Origin: Streptomyces composti | GTDB taxonomy: Bacteria; Actinomycetota; Actinomycetes; Streptomycetales; Streptomycetaceae | Assembly: GCF_012034205.1 (NCBI RefSeq) | Contig: NZ_JAATEM010000001.1 | Location: 186,001-250,000 of the forward strand | Length of the DNA: 64,000 bases | Reading direction: 5' to 3' | Part shown: positions 33,900 through 42,136 of the stretch, in pieces | Layout of the letters: each line of letters begins with the position of its first letter | Position numbering within the stretch: position 1 is the stretch's first letter | Translations under genes and position numbers: made by a program | The notes under the pieces: generated by a model | Seen by the model: the letters and a program-made list of their open reading frames with translations, nothing else | Databases searched by the model: none | What the model was told of the DNA's origin: nothing

Positions 33900-36025
33900 C
33901 CACCACGCCCCTTCGCCCCGCCACGGCGGCCGGCGCGGTCGGCACCGCCCATCCCCGCGTGGAGGGCCTGGAGAAGGTCACCGGAGCCGCCCGCTACGCC
34001 GCCGAGTTCCCGCTCCCGGGCCTCGCCCACGGCTGGCTGGTCGTCTCCCGTGTGGCCCGTGGCCGGATCCGCTCCGTCGAGACCGGGCCCGTCCTGGCGA
34101 TGCCCGGCGTCCTGGCCGTCCTCCACCATGGCAACGCACCCCGGCTCCGCACCGACTACGAGCGGCAGTTCGGCGCACACGACCAGACCGCGGCCGTCTT
34201 CCAGCACGACCGGGTGCCGCACGCGGGCTGGCCCGTCGCCCTGGTCGTCGCAGAGACGCCCGAACAGGCCCGCGAGGCCGCCGAGTCGCTCACCGTGACC
34301 TACGAGGAGGAGCCGCACGACATCGCCCTCACCGCGGACCGGCCGGAGGCCCGCACGGTGGACGACTACCTGCCCGGGGTGACGGAGAAGGGCGATCTGG
34401 AGGCCGAACTCGCCGCCTCCGCCGCCGTGGTGGACGCCGAGTACACCACTCCCGAGGAACACCACGCGATGATGGAGCCGCACGCGGCGACCGCGCGGTG
34501 GGAGGACGGCCGGCTCGACCTCCTCGACTCCAACCAGGGCACCACCTGGGTGCAGAGCGAACTGGCCGGCCTGTTCGCCCTGGACCCGGCCGACATCCGG
34601 GTGCGCTCCGAGCACATCGGTGGCGGATTCGGCAGTAAGGGCCTGCGCGCCCACCAGGTCGCCGCCGCGATGGCCGCCCGCGTCCTGGACCGGCCGGTGC
34701 GGGTCGTGCTGACCAGGCGTCAGATGTTCAGCCTCACCGGTCACCGCAGCCCCACCGTCCAGCGGGTCCGGCTCGGCGCCGACGCCGGTGGACGGCTGCG
34801 CGCCCTGGAGCACCGCACCCTCAACCACACCTCCACCGTCCACGAGTTCCTCGAACTCGCCTCCATCCCGGGCCGGGTGCTCTACGACGCGGACGCGCAC
34901 CGCACGGCCTCGGAGCTGGTGCCCCTCGACGTGCCGTCGCCGACCTGGATGCGCGCCCCGGGCGAGGCGCCGGGCTCCTTCGCCCTGGAGTCGGCGCTCG
35001 ACGAACTCGCCGAGAAGCTGGGCATCGACCCGATCGAGCTGCGGCTGCGCAACGACCCCGAGCGCGGCCCGGTCTCCGGGCTGCCGTTCGCCGGGCGCAA
35101 CCTCGCCGCGTGCTTCCGCGAGGGCGCCCGCCGGTTCGGCTGGGCCGGCCGCGATCCGCGCCCCGGCGTGCGGCGAGAGGGCCGCTGGCTGCTCGGCACC
35201 GGCACCGCCGCCGCCTCCTTCGGCGCCGGGGCGGGGCCGTCCACGGCGAGCCTGACCGCCGAACCCGACGGCACCTTCACCGTGCGCATCGCGGCGGCCG
35301 ACATCGGCACCGGGGCCCGTACCGCCCTCACCCTGGTCGCCGCCGACGCCCTGGAGGTGACACCCGACCGGGTGCGGGTGCGGATCGGCGACAGCGCCTT
35401 CGGCCCTGCGATGATCGCGGGCGGCTCCACCGGCACCCGCTCCTGGTCCTGGGCGGTCATGGCGGCCGCCCGGGAGCTGCGCGAACGGCTGGCGGCCGCC
35501 CCGGACATCCCGGCGGACGGCCTCACCGTGCGGGCCGACACCACCGAGGCGCTCGGCACCCTCTCCCAGAAGGAACGGCACTCCTTCGGCGCCCAGTTCG
35601 CCGAGGTAGCCGTCGATCCCGCCACCGGTGAGGTGCGGGTGCGGCGCATGCTCGGCATCTTCGCCGCCGGCCGCATCGTCAACCCGCTGACCGCCCGCAG
35701 CCAGCTCGTCGGCGGCATGACCTGGGGCCTGTCCATGGCCCTGCACGAGGAAGCGGTCCGCGACCCCGCCTTCGGCGGGCTCTACGGCGGCGACCTGGCC
35801 GGCTACCACATCGCCTCGCACGCCGACGTGCCGGCGATCGAGGCGGACTGGGTGGACGACCCGGACCCGGAGGACCCGGTCGGCATCAAGGGCATCGGCG
35901 AGATCGGCATCGTCGGCGCCGCGGCGGCCGTCGCCAACGCGGTCTGGCACGCCACCGGCGTACGCCACCGCCACCTGCCGATCCGACCGGACCGGGTGAT
36001 CGCGGCGGGAGCCGTCGATGCTTGA
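33896..36025 (+). CDS. Mo-hydroxylase molybdopterin catalytic subunit (PaoC/YagR-like)
   Basis: A 709-aa large subunit binding the molybdenum cofactor. Features are HPRVEGLEKVTGAARYAAEF at the start, the IGGGFGSKG cofactor loop, RAPGEAPGSFALES and the active-site glutamate in GIKGIGEIGIVGAAAA near the end. It oxidises an aldehyde or N-heterocycle by hydroxylation; the substrate cannot be read from sequence. The start at 33896 overlaps the FAD-subunit stop. XdhC follows with an 8-bp overlap, giving a complete paoABCD-like unit. Confidence 0.9.
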   Translation: MTTTPLRPATAAGAVGTAHPRVEGLEKVTGAARYAAEFPLPGLAHGWLVVSRVARGRIRSVETGPVLAMPGVLAVLHHGNAPRLRTDYERQFGAHDQTAAVFQHDRVPHAGWPVALVVAETPEQAREAAESLTVTYEEEPHDIALTADRPEARTVDDYLPGVTEKGDLEAELAASAAVVDAEYTTPEEHHAMMEPHAATARWEDGRLDLLDSNQGTTWVQSELAGLFALDPADIRVRSEHIGGGFGSKGLRAHQVAAAMAARVLDRPVRVVLTRRQMFSLTGHRSPTVQRVRLGADAGGRLRALEHRTLNHTSTVHEFLELASIPGRVLYDADAHRTASELVPLDVPSPTWMRAPGEAPGSFALESALDELAEKLGIDPIELRLRNDPERGPVSGLPFAGRNLAACFREGARRFGWAGRDPRPGVRREGRWLLGTGTAAASFGAGAGPSTASLTAEPDGTFTVRIAAADIGTGARTALTLVAADALEVTPDRVRVRIGDSAFGPAMIAGGSTGTRSWSWAVMAAARELRERLAAAPDIPADGLTVRADTTEALGTLSQKERHSFGAQFAEVAVDPATGEVRVRRMLGIFAAGRIVNPLTARSQLVGGMTWGLSMALHEEAVRDPAFGGLYGGDLAGYHIASHADVPAIEADWVDDPDPEDPVGIKGIGEIGIVGAAAAVANAVWHATGVRHRHLPIRPDRVIAAGAVDA

Positions 36026-37175
36026 CATCGCCGGTGAGCTGAGCACCTGGCTGGACGAGGGCCGGCGCTTCGCGGTGGCCACCGTCTCCGGCGTCAGCGG
36101 CAGCGCCCCGCGCGGCCCCGGCGCCGCGCTCGCCGTCGACGAGGACGGCACGGTGATCGGCTCGGTGTCCGGTGGCTGCGTCGAGGGCGCGGTGTACGAG
36201 CTGTGCCTGCAGGCGCTCCGGGACGGCGTCCCGGTGCGCGAACGCTTCGGGTACAGCGACGAGGACGCCTTCGCCGTCGGACTGACCTGCGGCGGGGTCA
36301 TCGAGGTACTGGTCACGCCGGTGGAGGAGGACCCGGCGGTCCGCGCCGCGGTGACCGCCGCCGCCCAGGGCGAGCCGGTGGCGCTCGCCCGCGTCGTCCG
36401 CGGCCCCGGACACCTGGTCGGCCGTGGCCTGCTGACACGGCCCGACGGCACCCGGCTGGGCGGCCTCGGCGGACCCGGCGAACTGGACCGGACGGCGGCC
36501 GAACAGGCCCGTGCCCTGCTGGAGGCGGGCCGCACCAGCACGGTCGAGGTGGGGGAGGACGGCTCGCACTGCCCGGGCGGGGTCACCCTGCTCGTGGAGA
36601 CGAACCTGGCCCCGCCCCGCATGATCGTCTTCGGTGCGATCGACTTCGCCGCGGCGCTGGTGCGGGCCGGGCGCTTCCTCGGCTACCACGTCACCGTCTG
36701 CGACGCCCGCCCGGTCTTCGCCACCCGGGCCCGGTTCCCCGACGCCCACGAGGTCGTGGTCGACTGGCCGCACCGCTACCTGCGGCGCACGAGGACCGAC
36801 GGGCGGACGGTGCTGTGCGTGCTGACCCACGACGCCAAGTTCGACGTCCCGCTGCTGGTGGAGGCGCTGCGGCGGCCGGTCGCCTACGTGGGGGCGATGG
36901 GCTCGCGCCGCACCCACGCGGACCGCGAACGCCGGCTGCGCGCCGCCGGCCTCACCGACGCCGAGCTGTCCCGCCTGCGGTCGCCGATCGGCCTGGACCT
37001 CGGCGCCCGCACCCCGGAGGAGACGGCGCTGTCCATCACCGCGGAGATCGTCGCCGCGAGCCGGGGCGGCACGGGGCTGCCGCTGACCGTCTCCGGCACC
37101 CCGATCCACCGGCCCGCACCGGACCTTCCCGCACCGGGCCCGCCCGCGGAGGACCGTGACGCTGCCGCCGCCTGA
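36018..37175 (+). CDS. xdhC: XdhC/CoxI-family molybdenum cofactor maturation protein
   Basis: A 385-aa chaperone that binds and inserts the sulfurated molybdenum cofactor into the preceding enzyme. The N-terminal XdhC_CoxI domain has FAVATVSGVSGSAPRGPGA, VSGGCVEGAVYE and the cysteine-containing LTCGGVIEVL. A C-terminal Rossmann domain follows (PRMIVFGAIDFAAALVRAGR, YVGAMGSRRTHADRERRL). The expected sulfur-handling cysteines are present. It is the last gene of the operon and ends ahead of a strong terminator. Confidence 0.9.
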   Translation: MLDIAGELSTWLDEGRRFAVATVSGVSGSAPRGPGAALAVDEDGTVIGSVSGGCVEGAVYELCLQALRDGVPVRERFGYSDEDAFAVGLTCGGVIEVLVTPVEEDPAVRAAVTAAAQGEPVALARVVRGPGHLVGRGLLTRPDGTRLGGLGGPGELDRTAAEQARALLEAGRTSTVEVGEDGSHCPGGVTLLVETNLAPPRMIVFGAIDFAAALVRAGRFLGYHVTVCDARPVFATRARFPDAHEVVVDWPHRYLRRTRTDGRTVLCVLTHDAKFDVPLLVEALRRPVAYVGAMGSRRTHADRERRLRAAGLTDAELSRLRSPIGLDLGARTPEETALSITAEIVAASRGGTGLPLTVSGTPIHRPAPDLPAPGPPAEDRDAAAA

Positions 37176-37279
37176 CGCGCGGGCCGGGAAGCCGGCTGCC
37201 GACGACATCGGCCGGAGCGCCCCGCCCGGGCCGGTCATGCCCTCGTGCCGAAGGCGGGGCCGGTCACGTCTGTCATGCC

Positions 37280-37312
37280 GAAGGGCCGGAGCGGAGAACG
37301 CTCCGGCCCTTC
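37280..37312. terminator. Bidirectional terminator between xdhC and the FMN reductase gene
   Basis: A perfect 14-bp stem, GAAGGGCCGGAGCG (37280-37293) with its complement (37299-37312), has a GAGAA loop. It serves two convergent genes. Confidence 0.85.
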
Positions 37313-37356
37313 TCGTGCCATCGGCCCCGGGTGCGCCGCGGCCGCTCCCGTGCGGC

Positions 37357-37920
37357 TCAGGCCGCGGCCGGCGCAGCCGCGTGGCTCTGGATACGGGCGA
37401 CGACCTCGGTCAGCTGCTCCGCCACCTCGGTGTCCTCGGCCGGGTGGGTCTCGGCGAAGCGCGTCACGGAGCCCGGGATGGAGAGCTTGATGTCCTCGAG
37501 CACCTTCGCGCCGGCGATGCCGGCCGCCTTGCGGGTCTCGTCCTGCGCCCACACGCCGCCGTACTGGCCGAAGGCGGTGCCGACCACGGCGACCGGCTTG
37601 CCGCTGATCGCACCGGCTCCGTACGGACGCGACAGCCAGTCGATGGCGTTCTTCAGCACGGCAGGGATGGTGCCGTTGTACTCGGGCGTGAACAGCAGCA
37701 GCGCGTCGGCGCTGCCGGCGGCCTCGCGCAGCTTCACCGCGGCGGCCGGGACGCTGCCCTCGACGTCGATGTCCTCGTTGTAGAAGGGGATGTCGGCCAG
37801 CCCCTCGTAGACGTCGACGCTGGTGCCCTCCGGCGCGAGCTTGACCGCAGCCTCGGCGAGCTGGCGGTTGTGCGAGCCGGCGCGGAGGCTGCCGACGAGG
37901 GCGAGGATGCGAACGGACAT
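37357..37920 (-). CDS. NADPH-dependent FMN reductase
   Basis: A 187-aa flavodoxin-fold reductase. The FMN phosphate loop is GSLRAGSHNRQLAEAA, and the isoalloxazine-binding loop is FTPEYNGTIPAVLKNAIDW. Such proteins reduce FMN, quinones or azo/nitro compounds with NADPH. It is divergent from a TetR gene across a gap holding two related operator palindromes, so it is very likely induced when the repressor is released by an electrophilic or quinone-like compound. The start is ATG at 37920 with GGGAGG further upstream. Confidence 0.92.
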   Translation of the reverse strand: MSVRILALVGSLRAGSHNRQLAEAAVKLAPEGTSVDVYEGLADIPFYNEDIDVEGSVPAAAVKLREAAGSADALLLFTPEYNGTIPAVLKNAIDWLSRPYGAGAISGKPVAVVGTAFGQYGGVWAQDETRKAAGIAGAKVLEDIKLSIPGSVTRFAETHPAEDTEVAEQLTEVVARIQSHAAAPAAA

Positions 37921-37959
37921 GAAGATCTCCTGGGAGGGGTGTGAAACAGGCCCTTAACA

Positions 37960-38009
37960 AGCGGACCGAGGTCCGGTTCTGTTGTAGCACTTTAACCGGA
38001 CCGCGGTCC
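37960..38009. promoter_or_regulatory. Twin TetR operators CGGACC..GGTCCG
   Basis: CGGACC-GA-GGTCCG (37962-37975) and GGACCGCGGTCC (37998-38009) are both flanked by AA[G/C] and GTTCT. Centres are 35 bp apart. The second lies over the -35 position of the tetR promoter. Confidence 0.72.
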
Positions 38010-38039
38010 AGTTCTATTCCGATGCTTTACGCTGGCTTC

Positions 38040-38861
38040 ATGTCCGCCGTTCAGCCGCCCACCCCGACGTCGCCGGAGCCCGTCGAAGCACAGGAACTGC
38101 TCCAGCTCGGCGCGGAGCCCGACCCCTGCCTGCGCGCCGACGCCGCACGCAACCGGGCGCGTCTGCTGGAGGCCGCCGCCCGCCTCGTCGCCGAGCGCGG
38201 CGCCGACTGCCTCACCATGGACGCCGTCGCCGCCGAGGCCAACGTCGGCAAGGGGACCGTCTTCCGCCGCTTCGGCGACCGGACCGGGCTGCTGTCCGCC
38301 CTGCTCGACCACTCCGAGCGCAAGTTCCAGGCCGCCTTCCTGAGCGGCCCGCCGCCGCTGGGACCGGGCGCACCGCCGGTGGAGCGGCTGCGCGCCTTCG
38401 GTCTCGCCATGCTGCGCCGCACCTCGGAGGAGCTCGAACTGCAACTGGCGGCCGAGCCCGCCGCGGACCGCCGCTTCACCGCACCGCCGCGCAGGGTGCT
38501 GCGCCACCATGTGACGCTGCTGCTGCGCGAGGCCGTGCCGGATGCGGACTCCGAGCTGCTGGCGCACACCCTGATGGCACCGCTGGACCCCGCGCTGGTG
38601 CACCACCTCACCCGGCAGTGCGGCATGCCGCTCAGCCGCCTGGAGGAGGCCTGGGTGGACCTGGTCGACCGGGTGACGGGCGGGGCCTGCCGGACCGCCG
38701 ACGGGGACGGCCGGACCGCCGACGGGGACGGCCGGGCGGCGGACGGGGACGGCCGGGCGGCGGACGGGGACGGCCGGGCGGCGGACGGGGACGGCCGGGC
38801 GGCGGACGGGGACGGCCGGGGTGCGGACGGGGCCGACCGGGGCGCGGACAGGGCCGTCTGA
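38040..38861 (+). CDS. TetR-family regulator with heptad-repeat tail
   Basis: A 273-aa TetR protein. The DNA-binding domain is ARLLEAAARLVAERGADCLTMDAVAAEANVGKGTVFRRFGDR, with a helical domain to ~215. The last 56 residues are eight copies of a seven-residue unit (GRAADGD and variants), absent from normal TetR proteins. TACGCT (38028-38033) ends six bases before ATG 38040, so the mRNA is probably leaderless. Twin palindromes upstream point to autoregulation and control of the divergent FMN reductase. Confidence 0.85.
   Translation: MSAVQPPTPTSPEPVEAQELLQLGAEPDPCLRADAARNRARLLEAAARLVAERGADCLTMDAVAAEANVGKGTVFRRFGDRTGLLSALLDHSERKFQAAFLSGPPPLGPGAPPVERLRAFGLAMLRRTSEELELQLAAEPAADRRFTAPPRRVLRHHVTLLLREAVPDADSELLAHTLMAPLDPALVHHLTRQCGMPLSRLEEAWVDLVDRVTGGACRTADGDGRTADGDGRAADGDGRAADGDGRAADGDGRAADGDGRGADGADRGADRAV
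38691..38858 (+). repeat. Eight 21-bp tandem repeats in the tetR gene
   Basis: Eight contiguous 21-bp units run exactly up to the stop codon: two of one type, four identical copies of a second type, and two diverged ones. The reading frame is kept, so copy-number change would alter tail length without a frameshift. Confidence 0.92.
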
Positions 38862-38955
38862 CCCCTTGTGGCATCCCTCCCGCATCTGCCGACCGCGTCG
38901 CTCAACTCCCCCGGCTGAAGGCCCCGTTCGGGCTTCTGCTTAGATGCGGTACGTC

Positions 38956-39993
38956 ATGGTGCAGATACCGAAACAATCCGCCCCTGCGTCCCCCGCACCG
39001 ACGCGCTCGGTCCCCACGAGCGCCGATGTGGCCCGCCTGGCCGGCGTCTCGCGCGCGACCGTCTCCTACGTGCTGAACAACGCCGTCGCCGTCCGCATCA
39101 GCGAGCCCACCCGCCGCCGGGTCCGCGAGGCCGCCCGCGAACTCGGATACGTCCCGCACGCCGCGGCGCGCAGCCTGCGCGCGGGGCACAGCCGTACGGT
39201 CCTGATGCCCGCCCCCGCCTTCCCCGTCGGCCCCCTGTACAGCAGGTTCATCACCGAACTGCAGGAGGCGCTGGGCCGGCTCGACTACACCGTGGTGCAG
39301 TTCGGCACGACCGGCGGTCACGACGACGAGGCCGCCCGCGCCTGGGCCGAACTGAGGCCCGTGGCCGTCCTGGTGCCCGGCTCGGGTCTCGGACCCGGCG
39401 GCGTCGCGGTGCTCAAGCGCTCCGGCGCCCGCGCAGTGATCACCCTGGGTCCGGAGTCCGTCGAGGGCGCCCACGCCCTCCTGCTGGACCATGAGGTCGT
39501 CGGCCACAGCGCCGGCGCCCACCTCTTCGACCGCGGCAGGCGCCGCATCGGCGTCGTCGTCCCCCGTGACCGGGGCCTGGAGACGTTCTCCGCACCCCGC
39601 CTCGCCGGGGTGCGCGAGGCGCTGCACGGTACCGACGCCGAGGTCACAGAACTGCCCCTGGCCTACGACGAGGAGGCCGCCGCCCGGCTCGCCGCCCGCT
39701 GGCGCGACCTCGGCCTGGACGCCGTGTTCACCTACAACGACGAGTACGCCATGCTGCTGATGCGCGCCCTGCTCGACGAGGGCATCCGCATCCCCGAGGA
39801 GACCGCCGTGGTGGGCGCCGACAACCTGGTGCTCGGCCGGCTGCTGCGGCCCCGGCTGAGCACCGTCCACCTGGAACTGCCCTCCGGCTGCGAGCTGGCC
39901 GAGCTGGTCGACCGCGCCGTGCGCGACCCGGCCGCCGCGCCCGAGGCACACAAAGTGCTCGGCGCGACGGTGGTGCAGCGCGAGTCCAGCTGA
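38956..39993 (+). CDS. LacI-family transcriptional regulator
   Basis: About 345 aa. The N-terminal LacI helix-turn-helix is DVARLAGVSRATVSYVLNNAVAVRISEPTRRRV, and a periplasmic-binding-protein-like sensor domain starts near residue 70. Start may be ATG 38944 or 38956; neither has a ribosome site. An imperfect palindrome (GAAGGCCCCG..CGGGCTTC, 38917-38936) just upstream could be its own operator. No sugar-use operon adjoins it, so the regulon is elsewhere or it is autoregulated only. Confidence 0.87.
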   Translation: MVQIPKQSAPASPAPTRSVPTSADVARLAGVSRATVSYVLNNAVAVRISEPTRRRVREAARELGYVPHAAARSLRAGHSRTVLMPAPAFPVGPLYSRFITELQEALGRLDYTVVQFGTTGGHDDEAARAWAELRPVAVLVPGSGLGPGGVAVLKRSGARAVITLGPESVEGAHALLLDHEVVGHSAGAHLFDRGRRRIGVVVPRDRGLETFSAPRLAGVREALHGTDAEVTELPLAYDEEAAARLAARWRDLGLDAVFTYNDEYAMLLMRALLDEGIRIPEETAVVGADNLVLGRLLRPRLSTVHLELPSGCELAELVDRAVRDPAAAPEAHKVLGATVVQRESS

Positions 39994-40052
39994 CGCGGCC
40001 TGCGGACCCGAGGACCCGCATCCCCTCGGCGGGGACGCAACCGGCGGGAGGC

Positions 40053-40454
40053 TCAGGCGCCGTCGCCCGGTGCCTGCCCCTGGCCCTGCTGTGCCTGCTG
40101 CTCGGCGATCTGCCGGCGGACCTCGTCCATGTCCAGCTTGCGCGCCTGCCCGATGACATCGGTCAGGGCCGCCTCCGGGAGGGCACCCGGCTGGGCGAAC
40201 ACCGCGACCTGATCCCGGACGATCATCAGCGTGGGGATCGACTGGATCCCGAAGGCCGCGGCCAGCTCCGGCTGCGCCTCCGTGTCCACCTTGCCGAACA
40301 CCAGATCGGGGTTCTCCTGCGCGGCCTTCTCGTAGACCGGGGCGAACTGCCGGCACGGCCCGCACCACTCGGCCCAGAAGTCGATCAGGACGAACTCGTT
40401 GTCCGTGACCATCTGGTCGAAGTTCTCCTTGGTGAGCTCAACGGTGCTGCTCAT
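40053..40454 (-). CDS. Thioredoxin
   Basis: A 133-aa thioredoxin with the redox site AEWCGPCRQF (~residues 30-39) and the cis-proline in QSIPTLMIVRD. The C-terminus is extended by a Gln/Gly-rich tail (EQQAQQGQGQAPGDGA) beyond the usual ~105 residues. It reduces protein disulfides in the cytosol. ATG 40454 has GGAAGAGGGA upstream. It is divergent from a disulfide-reductase-like flavoprotein. That pairing is suggestive, but the neighbour is not a canonical thioredoxin reductase. Confidence 0.92.
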   Translation of the reverse strand: MSSTVELTKENFDQMVTDNEFVLIDFWAEWCGPCRQFAPVYEKAAQENPDLVFGKVDTEAQPELAAAFGIQSIPTLMIVRDQVAVFAQPGALPEAALTDVIGQARKLDMDEVRRQIAEQQAQQGQGQAPGDGA

Positions 40455-40572
40455 GGCGTGGTCCCTCTTCCTGGTGTCGGGTCGAGCCGTCGGCACAACA
40501 CGGCCGGCCGGTCACGTATTCCGCGCCCCTACCCATGTGGCCACCGTGCACACCACCCACCAGACTGACGCC

Positions 40573-42018
40573 ATGACGGAATCGCAATCGACGCACAACG
40601 CACCCATCGCCTACGACGTCGTGGTGCTCGGGGCCGGGCCCGTGGGGGAGAACGTCGCCGACCGCACCCGCGCGGCCGGCCTCACCACCGCCGTCGTGGA
40701 GAGCGAGCTGGTCGGCGGCGAGTGCTCCTACTGGGCGTGCATGCCCAGCAAGAGCCTGCTGCGCCCGGTCATCGCCCGCGCCGACGCCCGCCGCGTCCCC
40801 GGCCTGCGCCGATCCGTGCAGGGCCCCCTCGACACCGCGGAGGTCCTGGCCCACCGGGACTACGAGACCTCCGGCTGGGACGACGCCGGACAGGTCTCCT
40901 GGCTGGAGAGCATCGGCGCCGACCTGTACCGGGGGCACGGGCGGCTCACCGGCGAGCGCACGGTGACCGTCACCGGATCCGACGGCAGCCGCCGGGTCCT
41001 CACCGCCCGGCACGCCGTCGCCGTCTGCACCGGCAGCCGCGCCCGGCTGCCCGACCTGCCAGGACTCGACGAGATCGAACCGTGGACCAGCCGGGAGGCC
41101 ACCAGCGCCAAGGCGGCACCCGGCCGGCTCGTGGTGGTCGGCGGCGGCGTGGTCGCCACCGAGATGGCCACCGCCTGGCAGGCCCTCGGCTCCCGCGTCA
41201 CCCTCCTCGTCCGCGGCGGCGGCCTGCTGGCCCGCATGGAGCCCTTCGCCGGGGAACTGGTGGCCGAGGCGCTCGCCGAGGCGGGCGCCGACATCCGCAC
41301 CGGCACCTCGGTGACCTCGGTGAGCCGCGAGAACGGCACGCTCACCGTGGTCACCGACAAGGGCGACCGCATCGAGGCCGACGAGATCCTGTTCGCCACC
41401 GGCCGCGCCCCCCGCACCGACGACATCGGCCTCGACACGATCGGCCTCGAACCGGGCTCCTGGCTCCCCGTGGACGACAGCCTCCGGGTGACCGGCCACG
41501 ACTGGCTCTACGCCGTGGGCGACGTCAACCACCGCGCCCTGCTCACCCACCAGGGCAAGTACCAGGCCCGCATCGCGGGCGCCGCGATCGCCGCCCGGGC
41601 CGCGGGCGAACCCGTGGCGACCGACCCCTGGGGCGCGCATGTCGCGACCGCGGACGACGCCGCCGTCCCCCAGGTCGTCTTCACGGACCCCGAGGCGGCG
41701 GCCGTCGGCCTCTCCCTCGCCGAGGCGGAGCAGGCCGGCCACCGCGTCCGCGCCGTCGACGTCGACCTCGCCACCGTCGCCGGCGCCGGGCTCTACGCCG
41801 ACGGCTACCGGGGCCGCGCCCGGATGGTCGTCGACGTGGAGGAGGAGATCCTGCGCGGAGTCACCTTCGTCGGTCCCGGCGTCGGCGAGCTCATCCACTC
41901 GGCCACCATCGCGGTCACCGCCCGCGTCCCGCTGCCCCGCCTGTGGCACGCGGTCCCCTCCTACCCGACGATCAGCGAGGTCTGGCTCCGCCTGCTGGAG
42001 GCGTACCGCGACAGCTGA
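40573..42018 (+). CDS. Pyridine nucleotide-disulfide oxidoreductase (lipoamide dehydrogenase-like)
   Basis: A 481-aa class I flavoprotein disulfide reductase. It has VVVLGAGPVGENVA for FAD, the redox pair GGECSYWACMPSK (Cys-x4-Cys), an NAD(P) motif (LVVVGGGVVATEMATAW) and YAVGDVNHRALLTHQGKYQA. At the C-terminus the usual catalytic H-x-H-P-T-x-x-E is altered to HAVPSYPTISE. The real electron acceptor is therefore uncertain. It lies opposite thioredoxin across 118 bp. Confidence 0.87.
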   Translation: MTESQSTHNAPIAYDVVVLGAGPVGENVADRTRAAGLTTAVVESELVGGECSYWACMPSKSLLRPVIARADARRVPGLRRSVQGPLDTAEVLAHRDYETSGWDDAGQVSWLESIGADLYRGHGRLTGERTVTVTGSDGSRRVLTARHAVAVCTGSRARLPDLPGLDEIEPWTSREATSAKAAPGRLVVVGGGVVATEMATAWQALGSRVTLLVRGGGLLARMEPFAGELVAEALAEAGADIRTGTSVTSVSRENGTLTVVTDKGDRIEADEILFATGRAPRTDDIGLDTIGLEPGSWLPVDDSLRVTGHDWLYAVGDVNHRALLTHQGKYQARIAGAAIAARAAGEPVATDPWGAHVATADDAAVPQVVFTDPEAAAVGLSLAEAEQAGHRVRAVDVDLATVAGAGLYADGYRGRARMVVDVEEEILRGVTFVGPGVGELIHSATIAVTARVPLPRLWHAVPSYPTISEVWLRLLEAYRDS

Positions 42019-42037
42019 CGCGGAGGCCGGCCCTCCC

Positions 42038-42072
42038 GGCGGCGCCCGCGGCTCGCCCGGTGGGGCGCCGCC
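42038..42072. terminator. Possible terminator between convergent genes
   Basis: GGCGGCGCCC (42038-42047) pairs with GGGCGCCGCC (42063-42072) across a 15-base loop, just past the flavoprotein stop and before the end of the ABC-F gene. Confidence 0.45.
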
Positions 42073-42136
42073 CCCTCTCGCGGCGCAGGCGGCGGCCGCC
42101 GGCCCCCGGTTCAGCCGGAGGGAGCCGTCGCCCCGC

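Noticed and set aside
37962..38009. The twin palindromes at the FMN reductase/TetR gap as the same operator type as at 32169-32215
   Set aside because: The cores differ (GGACC..GGTCC versus GGACAGCTGTCC), so two separate TetR specificities are more likely than one regulator acting at both.
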